NCBI GenBank assembly: GCA_949316235.1
Contig: OX438757.1
Span: 17,361,505-17,425,504 of the forward strand
DNA from: Oegoconia quadripuncta
Taxonomy: Eukaryota > Arthropoda > Insecta > Lepidoptera > Autostichidae
Length of the DNA stretch: 64,000 bases
Direction: 5' to 3'
Positions 19,532 to 29,700 of the stretch are shown here, in pieces. Each line of letters starts with the position of its first letter. Position 1 is the stretch's first letter. The translations under genes and the position numbers were made by a program. The notes under the pieces are model-generated. The model saw only the letters and a list, made by a program, of their open reading frames with translations. It was not told where the DNA came from and did not search any database.

Positions 19532-19888
19532 AGATGTGTTATGTAGGTAAGTTAAAGGCAAGTTTACTTTAAACGTATGATTATTAAATGAACGGCGAAA
19601 AACAATACCTTTCGTAGAAATGCGTCTTCCGACGCCCCAGTAGTACTAAAATAGAACCACTAATTAAATTAGGTAGGAATACTCGCGCTCGAATAACAAA
19701 GAGCGTCATATTTCTTTTCGACTATGATACAAAGCTTTGTCTAATACAATTTAAAACGCAACATTTATAGCTGCAAATTGCGATATGGGAGAGGTCGATG
19801 TGCAACAGTGAGTTCATTGACGTTTTTATGAAAATCATATCATATAATTACAATCTCATATATAATTATATTATATTATCGTTATCAA

Positions 19889-19960
19889 CGACCGATTGGA
19901 GTAGGTGATCCTTGCGAAACCCGCTAGAGGTAAATGTTTGTGTATTGAATATGAACTTCA
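19889..19960 (+). mobile_element. SINE-C head fragment
   Basis: CGACCGATTGGAGTAGGTGA ... GGTAAATGTTTGTGTATTGA matches the SINE-C head with an internal deletion between the A- and B-box regions. Confidence 0.6.
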
Positions 19961-20289
19961 AAACGCAAGTCAAAGCGCACTTCCTTCATAAAAAAAAAAA
20001 ATTCATTGAAAGTCCTCTTATCTTCTCCGTGGTTGTCAATATGATTTCTAAGTTATTTCTGAGCAAACAAATGGCATGTATTTTTATTTATTTAATTTTT
20101 TATATATTTAATATTATATATATTTATATATGTAATATATATATGTGAAATTATATATATATATATATATGAAATTTGTGTGTGTTATGTAGTCAATAAT
20201 ATATTATATGTTTAAGTGCAGTTAAATTATCCAGTTATAGTTTGTAGGCTTAGTTTATGTATTTTTATCTTTATGTTATATTTTTTACC

Positions 20290-20491
20290 AACTATAAAAT
20301 ACACCCGTATTGCTACTATTAGTGCAAACCTCACCTACTGGTAGCTTGTATCTTTACCCTAAGGTTTGCCTGGAAGAGATCGCTGTTAGCGATAAGGCCG
20401 CCTTTTTGTGCGATTAATGATGTACGCTGTATTCTTCATGTAGCTTTTGTTAATTGTGCAATAAAGAGTATTTGATTGATTGATTGATTGA
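20290..20491 (+). mobile_element. LINE 3' UTR and (TTGA)n tail
   Basis: The segment from AACTATAAAATACACCCGTA through GAAGAGATCGCTGTTAGCGA to AATAAAGAGTATTTGATTGA ends in a (TTGA)n-type tail. Its first ~155 bp recur almost identically at 23949-24102. The phrase with an inverted GATCGCT/AGCGAT is typical of LINE 3' ends with a stem-loop. Confidence 0.7.
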
Positions 20492-20516
20492 TTTATTCCC
20501 GAATCATGACTGTTTA

Positions 20517-20822
20517 TACAGGGTGTCCCTGGAAGTATGGATCAAATCGAACAGGGGCATGGGGAAGGTCATTCCCAAACTTAAGCTGAAAAAAAAATTA
20601 ATTAATTATTTTTAATTAAAAAATTAAGCTGATAGCTTTGCTAGTTTTCTTTTAAAAAAATTTTTTGTATAAGCACTATTCGATAATATGAAAATGTAAA
20701 AAATTGATCATAACTTTTGAACCGTCAAAAATGGCACCGACATTCATAGGGTTAAAAAGTTTGGGAATGACCTTCCCCATGGCCCTGTTCGATTTGATCC
20801 ATACTTCCAGGGACAGCCTGTA
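20517..20822. mobile_element. MITE with 68 bp TIRs, TA target duplication
   Basis: Arms 20515-20582 and 20757-20824 are reverse complements with two mismatches in 68 bp (TATACAGGGTGTCCCTGGAA and TATACAGGCTGTCCCTGGAA). TA flanks the element. The centre is AT-rich and has no ORF. Confidence 0.88.
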
Positions 20823-20897
20823 TAAACATTTATATATCATTATCCACTATCAATAAAATTGCCATACACACGGGAATGTTACCAAAACCAACACTAA

Positions 20898-21229
20898 GGC
20901 CCGTATTAATAAACCAATCTCAATACAAGTCTTGAGGCTGTATCAACCGAGATGCGTCTTAAGCAGTTAACACTATCTCAAGCTCCGTGCTAATTTATAA
21001 ACCAATCTTGAGGTCTACTCAGCTGAAATCACTACTCAAATATTCGCCTTAGCGGCGAATGAATGACAGTCTTGAGTTTCGTTTATAAATACGCGCACCT
21101 CTCAAGTGAGTACTGCTTGAGTAAGCACGTGAGTTTCGGGTCTCAAGTAAGGTTTATTAATCAACACGTTTACTTGAGACCGGTCACAAGACTGTTCTCA
21201 ATCTTGAGAATGGTTTGTTAATACGGGCC
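20898..21229. mobile_element. 332 bp MITE, GGCCCGTATTAATAAACC ends (copy 1)
   Basis: The left end GGCCCGTATTAATAAACCAA pairs with a right end that reads GGCCCGTATTAACAAACCAT in reverse. The left flank CTAA and right flank TTAA could be a decayed TTAA duplication. An inverted second copy lies at 57323-57662. Many internal TCTCAAG/CTTGAG words make most of it self-complementary. Confidence 0.8.
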
Positions 21230-21239
21230 TTAACCATCA

Positions 21240-21310
21240 CTGACTTTTGCTGTACAATATTATGCCATTATTAAGCTTCAAAATTCAGAATGCACAAATC
21301 ATTAGAAATA
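21240..21310 (-). repeat. Fragment of the repeat seen at 31650-31960 and 59344-59665
   Basis: In reverse it reads TGTGCATTCTGAATTTTGAA, then GCTTAATAATGGC, shared with the other two copies. Confidence 0.5.
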
Positions 21311-21581
21311 AAAACAAAAAAGCAACAAAAAAAGTTGACCGTATTACTATCAGTGTATACTGGGTGTACGACGCTATCGGAATTGTGAACAAAGCGAGAC
21401 GTCCTTAGTTCGATGGGGGGGTTAAAATATCTAAAACATATCACGCACGTGATTAGAGGACGCCCCAACTGCGCCCCTTTCATGTTTTATTTATCTGTTC
21501 CGTATCACACATTGGAAATTATGGCAACCCTAGTTATTGAGTAAGTAACGGGCTTTGTCTAGTTTCGGACTAGTTAATTGG

Positions 21582-21866
21582 TGCTCCGTCGGTGGCTCAG
21601 CGGTTAAGACGCGGTCTTCTAATTTGGGAGGTCTAGGTTCGATTCCCAGGCAGGTCATGTACTAATAAGTTTTTAAATTTAATTTTAAAATTACTTTTAA
21701 TTACTTCGTGAGGAAACCTGCATGCCTGAGAAATCAAAATTCAAAGGCATATGACGTCCCCAACCCGCATTTGGCCAGCGTGGTGGACTATGACCCATAC
21801 TCCCTCGTTATGCAAGGTAAGGCCTATATCCCTGCATTAGGATGCGTACGGGCTGATGATGATTAA
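21582..21866 (+). mobile_element. SINE-D, full-length
   Basis: The tRNA-like head (GTCGGTGGCTCAGCGGTTAA, B-box GGTTCGATTCCC) is followed by the body with CCAGCGTGGTGGACTATGAC and the tail GGCCTATATCCCTGCATTAG ... GGGCTGATGATGATTAA. Confidence 0.85.
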
Positions 21867-21869
21867 TTG

Positions 21870-22205
21870 CATGGAATTCATGAACTAAGTGCCACTTAAA
21901 ATTTAATTAACCCAGGAGTAAAACGGCCGTCTGTAATGGCATGCAGTGAGATTCTTAGAATTCCATCATTGTATTGCTTGAATTGAACTCAATAAAGGTA
22001 CCTTGATTCCATTTATGGCCGAGTGTCCCCTCAATTGACCTAGAAATATAATATTTTCTCTAAAACTTCGAGCGCGGTGCGAGGTGAGAGTGGGATAGTT
22101 GTATATGTCGTCCAAGCAAATGAGCAGGACAAATGTTATCTCGGAAGGCATAAACGTTTATCGCGCCTGACATGCTAAGTATCATTAGTAAATTATAATA
22201 ATATT
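21870..22205. other. Non-coding stretch
   Basis: No gene or repeat recognised. Confidence 0.35.
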
Positions 22206-22207
22206 TT

Positions 22208-22372
22208 TATACACTACGGGTTAGTACTTGACCTCAATGATAAAGATGAGGCCTAAGGTGGAAGCGTACTGACCTGGAAACCCCAACATATTTTTAGGAC
22301 TGGCTATGCTATCTCAGACAACCGGACAACAATGCTAGAACAGGCTGATTTAGATTAAATGGTGGTAGGCAG
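22208..22372 (-). mobile_element. SINE-A 3' part, minus strand
   Basis: The reversed SINE-A tail and body (CTACGGGTTAGTACTTGACC ... GGTGGAAGCGTACTGACC) carry several small deletions. Confidence 0.7.
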
Positions 22373-22382
22373 GTATTGTTTT

Positions 22383-22595
22383 TTTTTCCACCCTGTGGAA
22401 CGGACTTCCGGCAGCGGTATTTCCGAAAGAGTACGACATTGGAACCTTCAAGAAACGAGCCTACACCTTCCTCAAAGGCCGGCAACGCATCTGTGACCCT
22501 TTTGGTGTTGCGGATGTCCATGGGCGGCTGTGATTGCTTTCCATCAGGTGACCCGCATGCTCGTTTGCAGTCCTTTCCGACCGGACGTTATTAAG
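22383..22595 (+). mobile_element. Jockey-type LINE 3' end, 5'-truncated
   Basis: It encodes [20 protein letters not shown] followed by [24 protein letters not shown] residues, the C-terminus of Jockey-clade ORF2. The UTR contains GATTGCTTTCCATCAGGTGA. A close copy is at 28045-28255. Confidence 0.8.
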
Positions 22596-22599
22596 GCCC

Positions 22600-23195
22600 G
22601 TGAGTTTAATAAGGATCACACATTGCCACATACCGTTAGCGACGGACTCTGCTTGCACTTTTACAAGCACAAGATGTAGCAATATTTTTAGTTTTTACAA
22701 ATAATTATATTCAAACATCCATGCCACAGTGTGTGGGACAAATTTCACACAGGTCAATCTCATACAGCGTGTTATCCATACAACCGGGCAATGGCTGTAA
22801 TGGTTGATTAGTGAATGCCATAAAACAAAAAGTTGAAGTGGTAAGTATAGAATTTACCGGGCCTTATTGACAGCGGTAATGTATATAATTATGGTGAAGA
22901 ATTATCTGTCAACAGTGGGACTACATTTGGCTTGCTATCGCTCCCCTTCGGAATAGTGACAATGAATTATAACCATTCTTTATTCTATCCCACCGAACGC
23001 TTAGAATATACGTTTAAGTGTCGTTGACACTACAGACGCCATATTTATTTATAATCCACATATACCATATCCATAACGTGAAATGATTTCCTTTTTTCTT
23101 TTGGGAGTTCCGTCCGATCCGAAGAAATTGGAAAAAAATAATAAATATAAGTACTATAACTACTATTAAATAACTATGCTGCCACATAACATTTA
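22600..23195. other. Non-coding stretch
   Basis: No gene or repeat recognised beyond scattered AT-rich tracts. Confidence 0.35.
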
Positions 23196-23197
23196 AC

Positions 23198-23320
23198 CGC
23201 CTGCGTGACTCAATGTAAACAACATTGGGATTACGAATCGGAGGTCACAGGTTCGATCCCCAGGGGGGTACATGTTTAAGTAAGGGTTAGCACTCAACCT
23301 CAAATAAAACTCATGTTTTT
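23198..23320 (+). mobile_element. SINE-A head fragment
   Basis: The complete tRNA-like head (CCGCCTGCGTGACTCAATGT, B-box GGTTCGATCCCC) continues to GTACATGTTTAAGTA and is then fused directly to a reversed tail-like GGGTTAGCACTCAACCTC. Confidence 0.7.
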
Positions 23321-23569
23321 TTTTCTTTTATTTTACGTAATATGTTGGACAATTAAGAACAGTAAACTTTTACTTTTAATTTTAAATAGTTATAGTTTGA
23401 GACTAGATATATACTTGGACATGTACAGACAGCGTCATCTAGTACAGACAGTGTATAGATATAGTTACATTATTAACATTTTCTGTAGGTAGTAAGTATA
23501 TATGTCCACGACACTATCCGCGAAGCAAGTAAAACAGTATTTCACAGAAGTTAAAATTATGAAATTTAC

Positions 23570-23820
23570 ATAAGTAATCCGCATCATTACAATGTTACAA
23601 TGTGCTGGTACGGTCTGACGGTCATGTTTATAGCCTACTCCACAAATTACATCATTAAATTAAATAAACAAAAAAAACTTGAATAAAATATGAGATCCAA
23701 ATAAATCGCATGATAGGAAACCTACGAATTCTACCAGTCGCATCAATCTCCAGCTGGCGCGTGGGTAGATGATGGTTTTGAAAAAAAAAAAACTACCTAT
23801 GCCAATATCTTCTATAAATA
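23570..23820 (+). repeat. Family-F repeat (CTCCAGCTGGCGCGTGGGTA), plus copy
   Basis: It shares GCATGATAGGAAACCTACGA and CAGCTGGCGCGTGGGTAGAT, an A-run and AACTACCTATGCCAATA with 25305-25574 and with the inverted copy at 31985-32190. Confidence 0.6.
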
Positions 23821-23850
23821 AATAAACTACTTATGCCAATACCTTCGATG

Positions 23851-24102
23851 ACGACCGATTGGTGTAGTGGATAGTGACCCTGTCAGCGAAACCAACGGTT
23901 GCGGGTTCGAATCCCGCGACGGGTAAATGTTTGTGTGATGAATATGAACAACTATAAAATACACCCGTATTGCTACTATTAGTGCAAACCTCACCTACTG
24001 GTAGCTTATATCTTTACCCTAAGGTGTGCCTGGAAGAGACCGCTGTTAGCGATAAGGTCGCCTTTTTGTGCGATTAATGATGTACGCTGTATTCTTCATG
24101 TA
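23851..24102 (+). mobile_element. SINE-C head joined to LINE 3' tail (chimeric retroposon)
   Basis: Bases 23851-23948 are an intact SINE-C tRNA-like head (A-box-like TGGTGTAGTGGATAG, B-box GGTTCGAATCCC) and body. From 23949 the sequence switches to the LINE 3' UTR seen at 20290-20443, nearly identical over ~155 bp. Confidence 0.7.
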
Positions 24103-24109
24103 AAACACA

Positions 24110-24625
24110 CTCATCCGGTATATCTTCCAGTATAAGCAGGTCTCGCGGCATTCACATTTCCAATAGCATGACGCGGTCATGCTTACACTGGAGGATTACG
24201 GTCGACGTGCTACCGACTCATCAATTTAATACAGTCGTTTCATTCGCACAATATTCAATATTCTTTTGCGCAGTAATCTTTACTCTGCCCCTACCTATTC
24301 ATGATTGCGTATTAATTTAAAATATTGCACAAGTCTCTGCAAGCGTGCCGCAATATATGCAAAATTATAAGAAATTGTATTGCAATAATATAGATTAAGA
24401 TCTTAATTATAAAGTTATTTTTAAATTATCCACGGGTTAACACTATGTATATGTGGTTTGCTGGTAGAAAACTCTATCGGAGTTAAGCTCGCCTTTGTAC
24501 ATTTTATATACAATGCATATATCTGTAACAATTTTGTGTACAATAAAGATATTAAGGTTAAACGGGTCATGTAAATGGAAAAATTAACAGTTTATTCGCA
24601 ACTTTGAGACGCACTTACAAATTAA
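24110..24625. other. Non-coding stretch
   Basis: No gene recognised; an AATAAAGATATTAAGG polyadenylation-like end near 24542 may belong to a retroposon. Confidence 0.35.
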
Positions 24626-24778
24626 TGTGACAATCACCGACATAATCCCAGCGGATAGTAGCTTTGACATACCGACTGACAATGCAATAAACTTTTTTTA
24701 TTTCCAGTAGATAAATTGACATTCAACAAATGATATCATGTATCTTACGTTGAAATAAATGCTTGAAGTTTGAAGTTT
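24626..24778 (+). mobile_element. LINE 3'-end fragment (GAAATAAATGCTTGAAGTTT end)
   Basis: The segment including CATTCAACAAATGATATCAT and AATAAATGCTTGAAGTTTGA recurs inverted at 29225-29400. No coding part remains. Confidence 0.6.
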
Positions 24779-24784
24779 GGATAA

Positions 24785-24975
24785 GTACGTTAAAGTGGAT
24801 GTGGGCAGGACACAGAGCGTAAGACTGATGACCGTAGGGGCAGAAAAGTTTCAGAGTGAAGATCATGACCCACGAGGTGAACGGAAGACCTGGTAAAGGT
24901 CGTGGGAAGTCGCTAGATGCAGACCGCTTCCAATTGGTCGCCCAGGAAATGCAAGGCGAAGGCCTATGACATGTA
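24785..24975 (+). mobile_element. Degraded RTE-type LINE C-terminus
   Basis: KWMWAGHRA followed after a frameshift by NGRPGKGRGKSLDADRFQLV and AQEMQG resembles the RTE ORF2 ending (WAGH..R...GRP...W...AQ.R). Stops and a frameshift make it a pseudogene fragment. Confidence 0.5.
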
Positions 24976-25304
24976 CTGGATGAGCTTTATTTTATAATTA
25001 TTTATTTTATTTGTTTATATAGAAATCACACAGCATATTAAAATTTCTTAAAATTTTTAAACCCACATTTATAGAGATTTCTAATTTACAATTTAAATAT
25101 TAACCGGTACTCAACTAACTTTGATAGTAAATAAGCTAAAAACTAAGGCATTGCTTTACAGCATTTGTGTGTATGTATGAGTGAGAGTGTAGAATGTCCT
25201 ATCTTGTCCCAGTGCTGGGCAAAGGCCTCCCCCAGACTCTTCAGCTCTTGAGTTTTTTTACCATAAGGAAAAAAATAGGGCATATTAGGTAAGTGAAATA
25301 AAAG

Positions 25305-25574
25305 GTATTGGCATAGGTAGTTTAATACTTTTTTTCTTCAAAACCATAAAATATAATAAAACGTTGTGGCATTTGACCGTCGCGTTTTTAGCCTATTGCA
25401 CATAATTACATCATTAAATTATATAAATTTAAAAAACTTGGGAGAAAATATGAGTTCAAATTAAAATTCGCATGATAGGAGCCCTAGGAATCCCGCCAGC
25501 CACATATCTATCTCCAGCAGGCGCGTGGGTCGATGATATGGTTTTCAAAAAAAAAAAAAACTACCTATACCAAT
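25305..25574. mobile_element. Family-F element with ~40 bp degenerate inverted ends
   Basis: ATTGGCATAGGTAGTTT at the left pairs with AAACTACCTATACCAAT at the right, each next to an A/T run and CAAAACCAT or ATGGTTTTC. The centre contains the family-F core also found at 23570 and 31985. Confidence 0.65.
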
Positions 25575-25576
25575 GG

Positions 25577-25718
25577 TGTCGATTCGGATGTACACCAACT
25601 AAACTAAAACCAGTTTTATAGTAGTGACAGTACTACTACTTTCTCCCTGGAACAGTACGATGCGACGGTACCACTCCAAAACTGGTTTTAGTTTAGTTGG
25701 TGTACATCCGAATCGACA
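25577..25718. mobile_element. 142 bp MITE with perfect 40 bp TIRs
   Basis: Arms 25577-25616 and 25679-25718 are exact reverse complements over 40 bp (TGTCGATTCGGATGTACACC at the left). The 62 bp centre is unrelated. I see no clear target duplication. The element lies directly against family F. Confidence 0.9.
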
Positions 25719-25860
25719 ACATTATCTTCTATTTCAATACAATACAATACAAATACTCTTTATTGCGCAAAATAATTTACAATATTTTTTGATGTTAACA
25801 ATAGAACACAATTAGGCGGTCTTACGTAATATGCCCTAATTTTTATAAAATGTATTTTTA

Positions 25861-26118
25861 TAGTGGTTAGATACTCTGACCATTACACCAAAAGGTCGCG
25901 GGTTCGAATCCCGCTAGGGGCATACGTTTGTATGATGAATACGGACATATGCACCCGAGTTATGGATGTTTTCATTTATAATAAGTATTTATTTACAAAA
26001 AAAAATGTATTGTATGTAGTATATCAACCATCTGGTATCCACAACACAAGCCTATAGTTGCTTAAAGTGGAACTAGATGGCGCTGTGTGTATGTCCAAGG
26101 ATATTTATTTATTTAGAT
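25861..26118 (+). mobile_element. SINE-B, missing first ~20 bp
   Basis: It has TAGTGGTTAGATACTCTGAC, B-box GGTTCGAATCCC, the full body and GGAACTAGATGGCGCTGTGT followed by a (TTTA)n-like tail. Confidence 0.85.
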
Positions 26119-26129
26119 CAGAACTGAAC

Positions 26130-26590
26130 GACTATGCAATATGTCAGCTCTTTAAGTAAACAGGCCAATTTTAGTTGCAAATTTTGAAATAGACATCTTA
26201 CATAATATTACGAACATAGCAAGTTAAATAAAAGTTTGCAAAAAAATTAAAAATAATCAATTTACTGTTTTACAATAAGACTGCTTACCATAAAATCCTT
26301 AAATAAGCATTTACCCTTGTATTAGGAGTAATGACCACATGATTTTACGGATTCGGAAGTAATAGATACATATTAGAATAAAAAATCCCGGCAAACTGTG
26401 TGTCGGGCCACGCGCAGTGTAGGGACCCGTAGTTGCCAGTCACAATATACGGTAGGGGGCTTTGTGTTGCTTGATAAAACATTTTCAACAGTAAGTACAT
26501 TTAATAAGTTTTTCAACTTTTAGGTAGGTACCTACTCTTTAATTTGTAAGGCCTACCTAGCTATGATAGTTTTCCTTTTAACTTCGATGT
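26130..26590. other. Non-coding stretch
   Basis: CGGGCCACGCGCAGTGTAGG near 26405 is a phrase I associate with dispersed insect repeats; nothing else recognised. Confidence 0.35.
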
Positions 26591-26592
26591 AG

Positions 26593-26793
26593 AGCTCTGT
26601 GTGCGAAGTGTAAGTTTTGTCTCGTATTTAACTTTACCATCGCGTTCGCGTTTACGAAAAAATTCCCTATGAAAAAAATCGTTTTGCAAACTATCCGCTA
26701 GAGGCGCTGCACATTTCTCGATACAAATCTTCACGTAAACGTGAACGCGGTAGTAAAGTTAAGTCGAAATAAAACTTACACTCCGCCCTCTGG
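26593..26793 (-). mobile_element. Foldback MITE family G, copy 1 (minus)
   Basis: Long degenerate TIRs: ACTTTACCATCGCGTTCGCG at the left and CGTGAACGCGGTAGTAAAGT at the right, next to GTAAGTTTTGTCTCG and its complement. The centre TATCCGCTAGAGGCGCTGCA is shared with copies at 44852-45047 and 59026-59214. Confidence 0.8.
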
Positions 26794-26799
26794 TGTAGC

Positions 26800-27940
26800 C
26801 TTTTTTCACGTTTTCAAAACCAACCGTTTAGCTGACAGGAGAGGACACTTGACTTTAACAAAAAATATTCAATTCAATTCAAATTCATTCATTTATTGTG
26901 AAGTTACATGTGATAAAAAGGATACAGATGTCAGATCAATGGAATGCGTCCAATGTAACTTGTCCATTAGGCGTACAATACAAAGTGTTAAATTTAAACA
27001 AAATGGTTCTCTCTAAACTAATCAAGGCAATCCAGATTTAAATAAATGTCACTCATTTTCATCTATAATTTGTAGTGTCTAGTGTATTGGATAATCAATT
27101 TTAAATAATGATTAATTAATACTACAATTTTATTTATACAATATGCAAGCACTTTAAAGTCTAATATTTCACAAATGGCGCCCTGAATCGATAAACTGTC
27201 CAAGATAACCTTTAATATTTTTGAATGACCTATCCAACGACATCCCACACTATGGGATATAATAACAATAAAATCCCCAGTTTGTGTACGCAAGGTATAC
27301 CTATACTAAAAGAAAATTTCTTCAAAATTTTATTTTATCACTTTGTCGGCGTGATTTATGTATGTACCCATGCCTAAATTATAGTTTTCGAGTACTAAAA
27401 ACCTCAGTGCTAAGCCGTGGACAGATACGGCGAAACTAAAAGGGTTCCTTGTTGACCACAGAACCCTAACAATGAGACCCTATGGCCCACCTCTACAACC
27501 CTACCGATACACATCGATAGGTTCACTTTAAGTTTATAATAACATTTAATTGTCAATTTAGGTAAAAGTAATTCGCAGTTGTTGTATCAAACACGCCCAC
27601 ATACACATCGTCGCGTAATTACAATGGGACTCTCTTCCATGTGTGCCAGACGTCACACACACAACACGTGCGCGTGCGGTTCTTTGTCCGCGGAACAAAG
27701 GCGATGCCACTGCGCTGCTTTGCGGCCTACCTAAATAATATCATTGTTTTATTATATATAAAGACAAGTCAAGTACCGACTTGAAACCAAAAACATATAT
27801 TTATTTATTCGTTATCTATGAACGTAAAAATACGTTTAGATTATTTAGTGATGTTTTCCGTAAAAGAAAACTGCACGCCATTGTCCGCCACTTGTATAAA
27901 TTATGATGGAACTCAGATATTTTTTGCTCAATTAATCCAG
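26800..27940. other. Non-coding stretch
   Basis: Around 27405-27470 the phrase CTAAGCCGTGGACAGATACG ... AAAGGGTTCC ... GAACCCTAA resembles a common lepidopteran dispersed repeat. Otherwise nothing recognised. Confidence 0.35.
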
Positions 27941-27944
27941 TTTT

Positions 27945-28340
27945 TAACCCATGACGCACAAAGAGGGGTGTTATAAGGTTGACGGCTATGTCTGTCTGTT
28001 GTTTCACCGATTTGTACGCGATTTTTTTTATTTGAAAGCAGTTTGTGGACCCTGTGGAACGGACTTCCAGCAGCGGTATTCCCGAACGAGTACGACATTG
28101 GAACCTTCAAGAAACGAGCCTACACCTTCCTCAAAGGCCGGCAACGCATCTGTGACCCTTTTGGTGTTGCGGGTGTCCATGGGCGGCGGTGATTGCTTTC
28201 CATCAGGTGACCGGCATGCTCGTTTGCCGCCCTCTCATATAAAAAAAAAAAAAAAAGATTTTCTAGCGGTGTGGTTCTTAATAATATATGGCCATAATAT
28301 GTTTGACGAAAATCAGTGAAGCCGTTTCAGAATGTTTATC
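27945..28340 (+). repeat. Dispersed repeat split by a Jockey LINE end
   Basis: TTATTTGAAAGCAG on the left and TTTTCTAGCGGTG on the right are contiguous in the paralogue at 18960-19010. The LINE fragment 28045-28255 sits between them. Confidence 0.65.
28045..28255 (+). mobile_element. Jockey-type LINE 3' end with A tail, 5'-truncated
   Basis: The encoded [20 protein letters not shown] and [20 protein letters not shown] are Jockey ORF2 C-terminus. The 3' UTR ends in GCCGCCCTCTCATAT and ~16 A. It is a close relative of 22383-22595. Confidence 0.82.
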
Positions 28341-28539
28341 TTCAGTAGATTTCTTTGGAGAAATCTAAGATTTTATTTCACATTTCACAGTTTTGAAGGT
28401 GTCGGGACTACTGAAAACTATCCCAGTAGATCCATTGGCCAGATACGTGTCTCTCTTATAAGCTTTTGCTTGTTTTGCGTCATATTAGCTACATTCCCAT
28501 GTCCTGAATGGGGTGGGACTTTCTTTGTATCTAAAGTCA

Positions 28540-28918
28540 GTCCTTCAGACTGCAAGCTACTCGTCTGTGGAAGTCTTTGCCGTAATCTATTAGGAAAGCT
28601 CGAATCTTTAAATATTTTTAAATTTCAACTCAAAAACCACTACTTAGGTCTCTGACTTTTTTCTTTTCGTTAACTCCCGCCTCGTGAACATTAGTTGACT
28701 ATATGATATTATTATTATATTTATGCGTACTTATCTATAATTATTTCTTTAGTTGGTAGTATCCTACCTGTTTTTCTAGCTACAAATCTCCCATAGCTGT
28801 GGGTTGTCTGGAAGAGATCGTTTTTAGTGATAAGACCGCCTAATTGTGTTCTATTGTTTATCATCTAAAATTATTGTAAATTATATTGCGCAATAAAGAG
28901 TATTTGTATTGTATTGTT
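28540..28918 (+). mobile_element. LINE 3' end (CR1-like) with (TTGTA)n tail
   Basis: A short frame ends with LNIFKFQLKNHYLGL, a CR1-type C-terminus. The UTR contains GAAGAGATCGTTTTTAGTGA and AATAAAGAGTATTTGTATTG, the same 3' stem-loop phrase as at 20290. Confidence 0.6.
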
Positions 28919-28964
28919 CTCATCCTTAAGGTCTTTAATTATTCTGTGTCACCTTGGTATCACG

Positions 28965-29210
28965 TAGGGCACCTTCGTGCAGAGTTCCACTGACGATACT
29001 CGTTTACAGGAGTTACAATGGGAGGAGTGCGGCGGCAAAATCTGCTGGCCAGATGTGCCCTACGTGACTCTATTGCTACCTTGGACCCCAGACTAATTAC
29101 AAAAAGAAATAAGGTATGTAAGTGGGAAAACCAGTTTCCCATTTCCTCGGCAAATTGGAGTGTAACCAATGAAATGCAAAACGGTACTAATGCCAACTCT
29201 ATGGGGAAGA
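28965..29210 (-). repeat. LINE-like fragment shared with 29917-30030
   Basis: CACGTAGGGCACC ... CGATACTCGTTTACAGGAGTT recurs at 29917 as CACGTAGGGCACCGTC ... GGTTATAGGAGTT. Parent element unknown. Confidence 0.4.
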
Positions 29211-29224
29211 ATAGAAAGAAAGGT

Positions 29225-29420
29225 AGCAATAGACTTCAAACTTCAAGCATTTATTTCAACGTGAGATACATGATATCATTTGTTGAATGTCAATTAAAAT
29301 CTACTGGAACTAAAAAAGTTTATTGCATTTATCTGTCAGTCGGTATGTCCAAGCTACTACCGCTTCGGAAAGGGAATTCATCTGTGGGAAAAGAAGCGGC
29401 CGCAAGAAACCCACTGGATC
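29225..29420 (-). mobile_element. LINE 3'-end fragment, minus (same family as 24626)
   Basis: CAAACTTCAAGCATTTATTT and ATGATATCATTTGTTGAATG are the reverse complement of the 24626-24778 end. Confidence 0.6.
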
Positions 29421-29479
29421 ATTGTTGTCCTTTTTTTTTTAAATAAAGTATATAACTAATACAATTTTATAATTTTGGG

Positions 29480-29700
29480 GAGCCTCCGTGGCTCAATGTA
29501 AACAACATTGAGTTTACGATTCGGAGGTCGCGGGTTCGATCCCCAGCGGGGTACATGTTTAAGTACTCGGTTTGGTTGGTGGTAGGGCATTTTAAATGTC
29601 CGCCTGGCTAGCTACCACCATCTTATCTAAATCTGCCGCCAAGCAGCAATGTTAATAGCATTGTTGTGTTCCGGTGGTCAGAGTGTGATTGAGGTCAAGT
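29480..29700 (+). mobile_element. SINE-A with internal deletion
   Basis: Complete head (GCCTCCGTGGCTCAATGTAA) and first half; after GTTCCGGTGGTCAGAG it jumps ~105 bp to TGTGATTGAGGTCAAG. Confidence 0.85.

Noticed and set aside
19912..20148. 78-codon plus-strand ORF
   Set aside because: It starts in a SINE-C fragment and runs into AT-rich simple sequence.
22376..22682. Small ORFs on both strands around 22.4-22.7 kb
   Set aside because: They are parts of a Jockey LINE end and a SINE, not independent genes.
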